Positions 42,288 through 49,299 are shown, counted from the stretch's first letter. The stretch is DNA of 64,000 bases from Pantoea sp. WMus005 (GCF_013415305.1 NZ_JACBXU010000004.1:248001-312000), one strand, 5' to 3'. The notes: generated from the letters alone by a model not told the origin. Numbers and translations: made by a program.

Positions 42288-42313
42288 AAAACCCCGGTTC
42301 GCCGGGGTTTTTT
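42288..42313 (+). terminator. Intrinsic terminator of the rpsU-dnaG-rpoD operon
   Basis: AACCCCGG-TTCG-CCGGGGTT with a UUCG-type tetraloop and a T6 tract, nine bases after rpoD. Confidence 0.96.
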
Positions 42314-42353
42314 ATGCCTGCCTTTTACCGTTTCTCCCCTGCCCTGCCCATAT

Positions 42354-42872
42354 TTATATGCTCTGCGGATGCAGCGCCAGCCAGAGCTGACGATACGCTT
42401 CTACCATCTCGTCCAGCGATGCGCGATTTAGCCCACTCGGATTCGGCAATACCCACACCTGCGTTTTTCCCATACAGATTGGCTGCTTGCCCCATTCGAC
42501 CTTGCTCTGCTTAAAGGCGCGACGGAAAGCATCTTTACCCAGAATCGCGAGCGCAGCGGGTTGATAGTCCAGCACCTTTTGCATCAGACGTTTACCGCCA
42601 TCGCGCAATTCATCAGGCGCTAACTCATTCGCCTGTACAGTGGGTCGTTCAACCAGCATGGTGATGCCGCAGCCGGTTTCTGTCAGACGCCGCTCCTCTT
42701 CCGGTTTCAGCTGCTGTTGGGTGAATCCCGCCAGATGAATCACCTTCCAGAACCGGTTGCCGGGATGCGCGAAGTGAAACCCCTGATGGGCAGTTGACTG
42801 ACCTGGATTGATGCCACAGAACAGCACATCAAGATCGGAACTGATGATGTCGCGGATAGCGTGCTCACTCAT
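42354..42872 (-). CDS. mug: G/U mismatch-specific DNA glycosylase Mug
   Basis: A 172-residue uracil/ethenocytosine DNA glycosylase. The active-site motif FCGINPGQS and the C-terminal intercalation loop NPSGLNR mark the MUG/TDG family. E. coli Mug has 168 residues and lies at the same place after rpoD. The start ATG overlaps the stop of the upstream TetR-family gene by four bases (ATGA), so mug is translated from the regulator's transcript, an arrangement not found in E. coli. Confidence 0.95.
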   Translation of the reverse strand: MSEHAIRDIISSDLDVLFCGINPGQSTAHQGFHFAHPGNRFWKVIHLAGFTQQQLKPEEERRLTETGCGITMLVERPTVQANELAPDELRDGGKRLMQKVLDYQPAALAILGKDAFRRAFKQSKVEWGKQPICMGKTQVWVLPNPSGLNRASLDEMVEAYRQLWLALHPQSI

Positions 42873-43453
42873 GCTGCCACCTCCAGCGTACGCTGCTTCA
42901 GCGCATCGCGGCTGCGTTGCAGCATCTGGCTGGCCTGCTCTGCATCCGGACAGGCCCGCGCCAGCGCCAGTGCGCCCACCATCTCTGCTAGCATGCTGGA
43001 GGCCAGCGCTTCCACATCCGGCAACCTCAGCTCACGCAGTATCTGCGCCAGACCGGCATGCATCGTATTAAAGCCCTGGGCGAAGATCTGCCGTGTCGGC
43101 TGTGGAAGATGGGCCACTTCGCTCACCAGTGCCGCCAGCGGACAGCCCTGAGCTGGTGCAATGCGATGCGCCTCAGAAAGATAGCTATCAATAAAATCAG
43201 CCAGCTGCGTTGCTGGCTGGGTCACGGATTTAGCAGGTTTGAAGGTATCAGATTCAGCAAACATATGTTTCAGCACCTCCTCAACCAGCTCCTCGCGTGA
43301 TGTAAAATGTGCATAGAAGCCGCCATGTGTCAGGCCAACCCGCTTCATCAGCGCCGCCACTCCAATCCCTTCAGTGCCGGTTTCACGCATCACACGCGCC
43401 GCCTCATCAAGGATACGCTGGCGGGTCTGCATCTTGCTGCTCTGCTTCTCCAT
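42869..43453 (-). CDS. TetR-family transcriptional repressor, operon with mug
   Basis: A 194-residue regulator. The TetR DNA-binding domain is at the N-terminus (TRQRILDEAARVMRETGTEGIGVAALMKRVGLTHGGFYAHF), and the C-terminal ligand domain (LSEAHRIAPAQGCPLAALVSEVAHL) resembles the C-terminal domain of the YcdC/NemR-like group. AGGAG six bases before the ATG at 43453 decides the start over one at 43516. It is divergent from an SDR gene, and a large inverted repeat in the gap (43537-43577) is the probable operator. The ligand is unknown; quinones or aldehydes are guesses by analogy. Confidence 0.9.
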   Translation of the reverse strand: MEKQSSKMQTRQRILDEAARVMRETGTEGIGVAALMKRVGLTHGGFYAHFTSREELVEEVLKHMFAESDTFKPAKSVTQPATQLADFIDSYLSEAHRIAPAQGCPLAALVSEVAHLPQPTRQIFAQGFNTMHAGLAQILRELRLPDVEALASSMLAEMVGALALARACPDAEQASQMLQRSRDALKQRTLEVAA

Positions 43454-43536
43454 CTCATCTCCTGCGGTTTTAACTGCATGGCTTCTGGCTATTATAGTAA
43501 TTATTACGCTCATCATATTCCAGCTTGACGAATCAT

Positions 43537-43577
43537 ATGATGGTCGTCATATTGATAATCATTATGACGACCATCAT
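43537..43577. promoter_or_regulatory. Double TetR operator, perfect 15-base inverted repeat
   Basis: ATGATGGTCGTCATA (43537-43551) and its exact reverse complement (43563-43577) are separated by 11 bases. Each arm is itself a near palindrome (ATGA...TCAT), so each can bind a TetR dimer. The site lies between the divergent TetR and SDR genes and ends 14 bases before the SDR start, where repressor would block initiation. Confidence 0.82.
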
Positions 43578-43591
43578 ACGAGGAAGCAAAC

Positions 43592-44383
43592 ATGTCACAA
43601 TCAGGCACAGCTTTAATCACCGGCGCATCCAGCGGTATCGGTGCAACTTACGCAAAACGACTGGCAGCACGCGGTTATGATCTGATCCTGGTCGCACGGG
43701 ATCAGGCACGACTCACCACACTGGCTGATGCGCTGACGCAGCAGCACGATATCCGGGTAACCGTGATGAAGGCTGACTTAACACATGAGCAGGACCTGCA
43801 GCGCGTGGAGTCGGAGCTGTCAAACAACGCTCAGATTACGCTGCTGCTGAACAACGCAGGCATGGGTGTCGAAGGCGAGTTTCTGGAGGCGGACATCACA
43901 CGCATCAACAGCATGCTGGCGTTAAATATTCTGGCACCGACGCGTCTGGCACAGGCGGCTGGCCGGGCATTTAAAGCACGCGGTCACGGCACTATTATCA
44001 ATATCGCCTCGGTGCTGTCGCTGGTGCATGAGATGTTCAATGGCGCCTATAACGCCACTAAGTCTTATGTGCTGACCCTGACGCGCGCCATGCAGCGTGA
44101 ACTCGCGGAGAGCGGTGTGCAGGTTCAGGCGGTGTTACCCGGCGCAACGCGTACAGAGATTTTTGATCGCGCAGGCCAGTCTATTAATGAAATCCCGGCT
44201 GAAATGCTGATGGACGTCGATGAGATGGTGGACGCCGCGCTGGCCGGACTCGACAGCAAGGAGACGGTCACCATTCCGGCGCTGGAAGATCTGCAGATGT
44301 GGCACGACTACGATCAGGCACGTGGCGCGATGGTCCCCCATCTTTCAAGGAATCAATCAGCATCTCGTTATCGTCAGAGCTGA
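43592..44383 (+). CDS. Short-chain dehydrogenase/reductase (SDR)
   Basis: A 263-residue classical SDR with an N-terminal Rossmann cofactor site (TGASSGIGATYAKRLAARG), the NNAG motif (LLLNNAGMG), a catalytic serine in IASVLS, and the YxxxK pair in YNATKSYVLTL. The basic residue pattern after the second strand suggests NADPH preference, but this is not firm. GAGGAAG lies ahead of the ATG. It is divergently paired with the TetR regulator and probably its main target. The substrate is unknown. Confidence 0.9.
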   Translation: MSQSGTALITGASSGIGATYAKRLAARGYDLILVARDQARLTTLADALTQQHDIRVTVMKADLTHEQDLQRVESELSNNAQITLLLNNAGMGVEGEFLEADITRINSMLALNILAPTRLAQAAGRAFKARGHGTIINIASVLSLVHEMFNGAYNATKSYVLTLTRAMQRELAESGVQVQAVLPGATRTEIFDRAGQSINEIPAEMLMDVDEMVDAALAGLDSKETVTIPALEDLQMWHDYDQARGAMVPHLSRNQSASRYRQS

Positions 44384-44422
44384 GTCAGCATTAACCCATA
44401 GCGGCTGAAGTGTTGTTAAGTT

Positions 44423-44455
44423 AACGGCATGGATAAGCATTTTCCATGCCGTTTT
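44423..44455 (+). terminator. Intrinsic terminator of the SDR gene
   Basis: AACGGCATGGA and TCCATGCCGTT pair perfectly (11 bases, nine-base loop) and run into TTTT. Confidence 0.85.
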
Positions 44456-44567
44456 GCGACGTCGACTTCATGACAAGAGAGATTTGTTATAGAAATCAGC
44501 AGGTAAATCGCTGCTGCTTATTTCAGCAACCAGTGGCTGAGTGCTGGATCGCCCTGAAGAGATACTT

Positions 44568-44573
44568 TATAAT
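44568..44573 (+). promoter_or_regulatory. -10 element of the ileX tRNA promoter
   Basis: A consensus TATAAT lies 12 bases before the mature tRNA and is followed by a GC-rich discriminator CCCCGC, typical of stringently controlled stable-RNA promoters. The -35 element is not well conserved (TGGATC at 44545-44550). Confidence 0.6.
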
Positions 44574-44585
44574 CCCCGCTCCGCT

Positions 44586-44661
44586 GGCCCCTTAGCTCAG
44601 TGGTTAGAGCAGGCGACTCATAATCGCTTGGTCGCTGGTTCAAACCCAGCAGGGGCCACCA
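44586..44661 (+). tRNA. ileX: tRNA-Ile2 with CAU anticodon (ileX)
   Basis: The 76-base cloverleaf includes encoded CCA. The acceptor is GGCCCCT/AGGGGCC, the D-arm GCTC/GAGC, the anticodon stem GGCGA/TCGCT with loop CTCATAA (anticodon CAT at 44619-44621), and the T-arm GCTGG/CCAGC. The sequence is almost identical to E. coli ileX, so CAU is expected to be modified to lysidine and to read AUA as isoleucine; it is not a methionine tRNA. The gene follows the rpoD-mug region, as in E. coli. Its 3' end is the integration site of the elements to the right. Confidence 0.95.
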
Positions 44662-44666
44662 AATTT
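44617..44666 (+). repeat. Left attachment site (attL) in ileX
   Basis: The last 45 bases of the tRNA from the anticodon loop onward, plus AATTT, repeated exactly at 52721-52770 and with two mismatches at 55453-55502. Confidence 0.92.
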
Positions 44667-44687
44667 AGTGATGTAAATCATGCAGTT

Positions 44688-44715
44688 AAGCCGCTTAGTT
44701 AAAGCGGCTTTCTTG
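44688..44715 (+). terminator. Terminator after ileX
   Basis: AAGCCGCTT and AAGCGGCTT pair around a short loop and are followed by TCTTG. A related hairpin follows the downstream copy of the tRNA end at 55527-55549. Confidence 0.7.
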
Positions 44716-44813
44716 TATCTAAAGAAGGACTGTCCCCTTTTCGTCCCCCCAACTAAAGCTAAAGAGCAGTGGGATGGCGGTGCTTTATAAAACTAAGGGC
44801 CATCATCAGAAGA

Positions 44814-45125
44814 TTACATATCTTTATTAAGCATTTTTTTTATGTGCTTTCTGCCTGCATCAACCTGCATTTCCCTCCAGCTACTATAAGAAGTGTTTTG
44901 CATTATGAAGTCTTCCCATGCCTGATCAGGTATGGCGGCAAAATCCTCCTTTGTTTCAACCCTAAATCCTGATTTATCAAACATATCTTCAAGAGAAGTG
45001 AATGAAGAGCACTCAGCCAAAAACTGCTTATTAAAAAGTTCGCTAAAAGGTATTGATTGTGTTCCTGAAACTGCTTCAAGGTTCTTTTTGAGTTGGTCAA
45101 TCTGGTTACTAAATTTTTTAACCAT
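44814..45125 (-). CDS. Small protein of unknown function, 103 residues
   Basis: A gene with a perfect AAGGAGG five bases before its ATG, lying alone between attL and a decayed tRNA-end copy at 45352. The protein is soluble and rich in Lys, Glu, Phe and Ser. It starts with an amphipathic helix (SNQIDQLKKNLEAV), then IPFSELFNKQF, and an acidic middle (TKEDFAAIPDQAWEDFI). I know similar short proteins from phage-related islands but no function. Codon use is AT-rich compared with the flanking chromosome, indicating transfer. The strong ribosome-binding site argues that it is expressed. Confidence 0.75.
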   Translation of the reverse strand: MVKKFSNQIDQLKKNLEAVSGTQSIPFSELFNKQFLAECSSFTSLEDMFDKSGFRVETKEDFAAIPDQAWEDFIMQNTSYSSWREMQVDAGRKHIKKMLNKDM

Positions 45126-45636
45126 ATAGCCTCCTTAATCACAGCTACACTTAAAGTAAATAATTTTTTAGCATGTCGGCAGATAATGTGTCTATTTATT
45201 TTTCAATTAACTCATAATAAAATCAGCGCGATTCTCACTTCCCTTATCAAAGATCAATGAACCAGTAATAAATTCACAACCAAATCAATAAATTATTTAA
45301 AATTTATTAATTTGCACCAGAAAATTTGCGAAAGCGATTTTGCTGGTATTCTGTTAGAGTTTTACTCATAATCGCTTGGTAGTTGGTTCAGACCCAGCAG
45401 GATGACAAAATTTAATTATATAAATCAGAAGCTTAAGCGTTCTGTTAGGGTGACTTTTTGTTATTAATTAAATAAGTGTCGCAAAAATTTCACATAAGAA
45501 ATCAAACGGAGGCTGAAAACTGCAACCTCTTTTTTATGCATAAAGCCGCAAATGTTTAAATGTGTTAAAAATACAAAAAATCGCATGTGAAGCTTCATAT
45601 TTAAGGGAAGCTTTATAAACTCTCTAGATTCTAAAT
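45126..45636. other. AT-rich spacer with a decayed tRNA-end copy
   Basis: These 511 bases contain no gene I can support. They hold the decayed att-like copy at 45352-45414 and A/T-rich sequence on either side, which probably contains the promoters of the flanking genes at 45125 (minus) and 45637 (plus). Confidence 0.6.
45352..45414 (+). repeat. Decayed copy of the ileX 3' end (att relic)
   Basis: TGTTAGAG (as in the D-arm of ileX), then ACTCATAATCGCTTGGT exactly as in the tRNA, then a T-arm with several changes (TTGGTTCAGACCCAGCAG), then GGATGACAAAATTTA in place of GGGGCCACCAAATTTA. A tRNA-terminator-like stretch follows (45430-45460). This is an old recombination scar. Confidence 0.75.
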
Positions 45637-46257
45637 ATGGTTGATATTATGGAACCGCTTGAAAAAGGAAAGCTTATATTATTTGTTATATTCATCATGC
45701 CAGGCTTCATAAGCATGAAGATTTACAAGATATTTTATCCTAGCTCAGACATTGAAACTTCAAAAGTTATCATTGATATAGTTTCATATAGCTGCATAAA
45801 CTATGCCTTGCTACTAATACCAATATATTGGATGGAAAAGGAAAATGTTTTCAACTTACATCCAGTTTTGTATTATCTTTTTTATGTATTTGTTTTAATA
45901 ATAGTTCCTGTTTTCCTACCAGTTTCATTACGGTTTCTTCGACATGCACATTTCATAAGAAAGTATCTGCCTCATCCAGATAACAGGCCATGGGACCATT
46001 TTTTTTCGAATAATCCAACCTGCTGGGTATTAGTTACTTTAAAAAACGGAAAAAAGTACGGTGGAAGATATGGCTTCAGTTCATTTGCTTCAGGCAGCCC
46101 AGAACCGGAGCAACTTTATTTAGAGGAGCACTGGGCACTAGATGATAATGGAGATTTTGATCATCAACTTAAAGACACTCTTGGAATTTTAATATTGACT
46201 AATGAAATAGAAAGTGTTGAATTTATAAAGCTGCACATCATAGACAATCAAAAATAG
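45637..46257 (+). CDS. DUF6338-type membrane protein
   Basis: A 206-residue protein with three predicted N-terminal membrane helices (about 12-29, 48-64 and 76-97) and a cytosolic C-terminal domain. FIMPGFISMKIYKIFYPS near the start, and GGRYGFSSFASGSPEPEQLYLEEHW followed by GILILTNEIESVEF, are what I associate with DUF6338. Function is unknown. An ATG at 45649 is an alternative start; neither has a strong ribosome-binding site. The gene is followed after ten bases by a 51-residue protein with YQPP repeats, and this pairing is familiar from enterobacterial islands. Strongly AT-rich, so probably acquired. Confidence 0.75.
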   Translation: MVDIMEPLEKGKLILFVIFIMPGFISMKIYKIFYPSSDIETSKVIIDIVSYSCINYALLLIPIYWMEKENVFNLHPVLYYLFYVFVLIIVPVFLPVSLRFLRHAHFIRKYLPHPDNRPWDHFFSNNPTCWVLVTLKNGKKYGGRYGFSSFASGSPEPEQLYLEEHWALDDNGDFDHQLKDTLGILILTNEIESVEFIKLHIIDNQK

Positions 46258-46267
46258 TGGAGGTTTT

Positions 46268-46423
46268 ATGTCAAAAGAGAAAAAAACCAATCAAGATGGA
46301 TGGCAACCCATTGATGAAGGTTATCAGCCCCCTAAAAAACCTGAGCATCAAAACAATGGTTACCAGCCTCCAAAACAGAGTAATCAATCACAAAACTTTG
46401 TCCCACCCCCGAAGAAACGATAA
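46268..46423 (+). CDS. Small YQPP-repeat protein, 51 residues, paired with DUF6338
   Basis: A short gene with GTGGAGG seven bases before its ATG, ten bases after the DUF6338 stop. The protein starts MSKEKKTNQDGWQPIDEGYQ, has two GYQPPK units (at about residues 18-23 and 31-36) and ends in a FVPPPKKR tail. It is hydrophilic and Pro/Gln/Lys-rich, with no membrane segment, and probably unstructured. A terminator three bases after the stop closes the pair as an operon. Proline-rich repeats suggest a docking or adaptor peptide for the membrane partner; this is inference. Confidence 0.8.
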   Translation: MSKEKKTNQDGWQPIDEGYQPPKKPEHQNNGYQPPKQSNQSQNFVPPPKKR

Positions 46424-46425
46424 AA

Positions 46426-46452
46426 AAAACCCCGCAACAATGCGGGGTTTTT
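46426..46452. terminator. Bidirectional terminator after the DUF6338 pair
   Basis: AAAACCCCGCA-ACAA-TGCGGGGTTTT is a perfect 11-base stem with A- and T-tracts on both sides, placed between converging genes. Confidence 0.92.
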
Positions 46453-46473
46453 ACAATGGCGTATATTATTTAT

Positions 46474-47055
46474 TTAACCTGTTTTCGTTATCAACCATTG
46501 TAGCAATAATATAAAAATGTAGACGAATGTCGCCATGCCTAAAAATATGCAGCTTTGTATAAACCAAATAAGGTATCTGTTAAATACTTTTTGAGGGTAA
46601 AGTAATATTCTCTTAGATATACCTTGTTCACTTCTACATGTTAATAACTCAGGCAAATCCGTATTTAGCGACAGAACTTCGCATCTAAAATTTTCTTTAG
46701 GTGCAATGTATTCAAAAGTCACTACATACCTTCCGTTATAATCATAGCTTTCTGTATACGGCTTGACAGGCCAAACATTCATATGCATATCTTTGTAATT
46801 AAAAATCAACTCTAATTTCTTGGCCGCTTCCCTTCCTTCATTCATTATAATGTAAGACTTTGTATTGACAACTTGCTTAGCTTTTATTATTTCGCCAGCA
46901 CTATCTTTCAGTGGTTCTTCTATCAGAAAGCTAAACTGATGCAATTCACCTATTGATACTTTTGCGCTTCCTTTGAAGAAGTTATTCAATATAAATGTAA
47001 TCAGCGGTACTAATATCGAGATTATTTCTTTGCCATACTGAGTCAAAGTATTCAT
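46474..47055 (-). CDS. Two-transmembrane protein of unknown function
   Basis: A 193-residue protein with a hydrophobic segment near the N-terminus (about residues 10-28, EIISILVPLITFILNNFF), a central domain rich in beta-strand-like sequence (about 35-150) and a C-terminal membrane helix (about 162-188). GGAAA lies before the ATG. The layout of membrane segments flanking a soluble domain is shared by several membrane effectors of defence systems, but I recognise no family. It converges on the DUF6338 pair and shares its terminator. AT-rich. Confidence 0.7.
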   Translation of the reverse strand: MNTLTQYGKEIISILVPLITFILNNFFKGSAKVSIGELHQFSFLIEEPLKDSAGEIIKAKQVVNTKSYIIMNEGREAAKKLELIFNYKDMHMNVWPVKPYTESYDYNGRYVVTFEYIAPKENFRCEVLSLNTDLPELLTCRSEQGISKRILLYPQKVFNRYLIWFIQSCIFLGMATFVYIFILLLQWLITKTG

Positions 47056-47663
47056 ATAGTTTCCAAAAGGATTTTTAAAATATAAATCAATTGGTTTAAA
47101 TATTTAATTATACTAAATTTTGAATGAGCCTACATTTTCCCTTCAATATTTTTCAGTCCCTCCTTGTGAATCTTATCTGCTACAGCCCTTGAGCTGTCTG
47201 CATTGTTAGAGTTTTATTTCATTTTGCAACACGTTTTAGCTGAGATCCAGAGGATGACGCAAACTTATTAATATCCATAAAATTCAATAAGATGAAAAAC
47301 AAAAGAGATCCATTCGAGATCCAGGAAACTGAAAAGTACTGAAATTCTTTTCATACTTTTCAGTTGGCGAAACCTGGCAGAAAGCCAGCAGCCATGCGGT
47401 CTGTCCATGCCCTTTGTAAAAAAATAAAACTGAAAAATTTTTATGATGCAAAACCTGCAGGCGGGTGCGGTGTAGCGCCGATTTTGTCTGCGCAGCGATT
47501 ATTTTGCCGGGGCTGACGCGCTGCCAGTGCCACGCTCTGCGGATGATCTGTAAGGGGTAATCCGGGCGTGATGGTCGCGCATGTGCGTGGCGCATAGTGC
47601 GGCTGAGGCGCTCTGGTGACAGGTAATAAAAAACCCACTGTGATAGCGGGTCAGTGTGATGGC
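47056..47663. other. Junction region between AT-rich cargo and prophage relic
   Basis: About 600 bases without a supported gene. 47056-47290 is AT-rich and contains a second decayed tRNA-end copy (47204-47267). A strong hairpin lies at 47327-47365 (arms AACTGAAAAGTA / TACTTTTCAGTT with further internal pairing). From about 47390 the base composition rises toward the GC-rich prophage genes. A 103-codon reading frame at 47284-47595 on the minus strand has no family signature and spans the composition change, so I do not accept it. Confidence 0.6.
47204..47267 (+). repeat. Second, more decayed tRNA-end-like copy
   Basis: It shares TGTTAGAGTTTTA at its start and CCAGAGGATGAC near its end with the relic at 45352-45414; the middle is diverged. 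Together the two flank the DUF6338/YQPP/two-TM cassette as imperfect direct repeats about 1.85 kb apart. Confidence 0.5.
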
Positions 47664-48420
47664 TTAGCCAATGACGGGGGAATATTTCTTACTGAGCGCA
47701 GCAGCCTGCTGGCCACTCTGCCCGATAGCGCTGCTGTTCGTGGGCTGGCCGGTTGACGGGTGCGTATGACTGGCCAGTTGTTCAGCCAGCTGCTGTACCA
47801 GCGCCACGGTATCGAGCATCAGCTGGGCCACGTTAATCTGCTCTGAACCAATCCACACCACCGGCGCGATAATTTCCTGACGCGTCCCGGCAATGCTCTG
47901 GCGCAGCTGGCCGATTTTCTCAGTCAGTGCCTGCCCGACTTTTATCGCCGCGCTGCCGGTCACGTCCGATTCGGCATTGCCGCCCACTGTAATCAGCTGA
48001 TTCTGCTGTGCGGCTACGCTGTAACTACCGGTTGTTACGTGCTGAATGGCTCCGGCCATCAGTGACGCCGTGCCGATCACCGTGGTCCTGTCCGTGGCTT
48101 TGACCGTCGTTTCCCTGCTGACCAGCTCACGCGTTTCCGTATCGGCTTTAACTTCCCGACTCATGGACGTTTCACGGATGGCCTGATCGGTCTGGCGCTC
48201 CCAGTCTCCCGCCTGCGTTACGCGCTGTGAGACTTCCGTGCGCTGCTGCTGCAGCTGTTCGCCCGGCTTCACGTCCGGCAGGCTGGTCCCTTCCGGCATC
48301 GTCTGGCGCACAAACGGTTTGTCCGGGCGTCCGCCGGTAAAACCGACCTCAACCAGCGTACCCTCTGGCGGGAACTGGAACATACCGGAATCATTACCGG
48401 CCATCGGTACGGGTGCCAGG
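47664..48420 (-). pseudogene. Phage baseplate (gpV/gp5-like OB-fold) gene fragment, 5' end deleted
   Basis: About 250 codons of a tail baseplate or spike protein remain. The segment from APVPMAGNDSGMFQFPP through VEVGFTGGRPDKPFV is the OB-fold typical of gpV/gp5/VgrG-like proteins. It is followed by a coiled, Thr/Glu-rich middle and a C-terminal SHTHPSTGQPTNSS segment. The N-terminal part is missing: just upstream the sequence turns into the 3' end of the cII gene in a different frame, so the gene has no start of its own. A short reading-through frame to 48557 is an artefact of the fusion. It marks the left edge of a large internal prophage deletion. Confidence 0.78.
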
Positions 48421-48909
48421 CATTGAGGCGCTGACCACATCAACGGCAGCAGCCAACACCGGCACGGTTTGAAAACGGCTTTCAACGGAATAGACGAGTA
48501 AAGACAGGCTGCGGATAGCATCACTGGCTCTGTTAAGAATCTGATTGCGGCGTGCAACGGTCATCTTTTCCGTTGAAACCGCTTCCCCAGCGATTACCCC
48601 GACACTGGCCACCGCAGTTAATGCGCAAAACTGCATGTTTTCAGGTCTGGCGTTGTTAACAGGTACAGAAGGCTGACAATTAATCTGACGTAAAAAACCG
48701 TCCAGAATGGTTGGGTCTTCGGTGAGATCAATTATCGCCAGCAGTTCAGGCAAGGTCAGTTGGTGCGACTGGTCCGGGTTCAGCTTGTTGCGAAGTGTGG
48801 CCGGTTGCATACCAACTTTTTTAGCCAAATCTGTGACGTTATGTGCCAGCGAAAACTGGCGGCAGGCATCATCAAGATAGTTTCGTACTGAAACTTTATA
48901 ATCGTACAT
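48394..48909 (-). CDS. Phage regulatory protein CII, P2/186 type, with fused C-terminus
   Basis: A 171-residue protein. The N-terminal helix-turn-helix region (DYKVSVRNYLDDACRQFSL then VTDLAKKVGMQPATLRNKLNPDQ) and the LTLPELLAIIDLTED segment are those of the CII regulators of P2/186-like phages, which promote establishment of lysogeny. The last residues (MPGTRTDGR) come from the out-of-frame baseplate gene, so the natural C-terminus has been replaced at a deletion junction near 48420. The protein is probably almost complete and may still fold. The ATG at 48909 follows AAGG; a GTG at 48918 is possible. Confidence 0.78.
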   Translation of the reverse strand: MYDYKVSVRNYLDDACRQFSLAHNVTDLAKKVGMQPATLRNKLNPDQSHQLTLPELLAIIDLTEDPTILDGFLRQINCQPSVPVNNARPENMQFCALTAVASVGVIAGEAVSTEKMTVARRNQILNRASDAIRSLSLLVYSVESRFQTVPVLAAAVDVVSASMPGTRTDGR

Positions 48910-48939
48910 GATTCGCACCTTACGAATTGATAGCTTGGA

Positions 48940-49161
48940 TTACGCCTGAAGCGAAATTCGGCATTCGCTTAACGCTTCAACAGTCAGAGCCGCCATATTT
49001 ACTTCAACACGTGAGCGAGGTTTTTCACCCTTGCCGCGAATAGGTAACCGGCCATCACGGATCATGTCGCGAGCCGTACCCATTGCGGTACCGGTAAGGC
49101 GGCAGTATTCATCAAGTGGCAGGTAAGGTGTGGGAATGGTAATTGTAATGTTAGGACGCAT
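48940..49161 (-). CDS. Cox-like excisionase/regulator of a P2-type prophage
   Basis: A 73-residue protein with a MerR/Cox-type winged helix: PYLPLDEYCRLTGTAMGTARDMIRDGRLP, then basic and EVNMAALTVEAL. In P2-like phages Cox represses the lysogenic promoter and directs excision. AGGA lies before the ATG. It is divergent from cI across a 138-base operator region, exactly the P2/186 switch arrangement. Confidence 0.82.
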   Translation of the reverse strand: MRPNITITIPTPYLPLDEYCRLTGTAMGTARDMIRDGRLPIRGKGEKPRSRVEVNMAALTVEALSECRISLQA

Positions 49162-49175
49162 AAGGCAAAATCCTC

Positions 49176-49202
49176 AGTTCGTCTGAACTCGGCAAAGTTC
49201 AG
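49176..49202. promoter_or_regulatory. Candidate cI/cox operator cluster
   Basis: Between cox and cI there are three alternating half-sites: AGTTC (49176-49180), GAACT (49185-49189) and AGTTC (49196-49200), which form CTGAAC/GTTCAG inverted repeats. The position, just upstream of the early (cox-cII) start, suits repressor control of the early promoter. Confidence 0.5.
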
Positions 49203-49299
49203 TTATATTCGCATTTTGAGAAACAGCGGAGCCAGATTACTTCCGCTTTTGAGAAGCTTCAAGACCATTTCTTAAATTGGGAAGTTTGCGCGAATAACT

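Noticed and set aside
44586-44661. Assignment of the CAU tRNA as tRNA-Met
   Set aside because: Acceptor, D- and T-arm sequences match E. coli ileX, and the gene is at the ileX position, so isoleucine (lysidine-modified) is the better call.
46257-46514. 85-codon frame overlapping the YQPP gene
   Set aside because: A different frame of the same DNA that reads through the terminator; the 51-codon frame has the ribosome-binding site and regular repeats.
47284-47595. 103-codon minus-strand frame left of the baseplate fragment
   Set aside because: It spans an abrupt composition change and the end of a hairpin, has no family signature and no good ribosome-binding site; probably chance.
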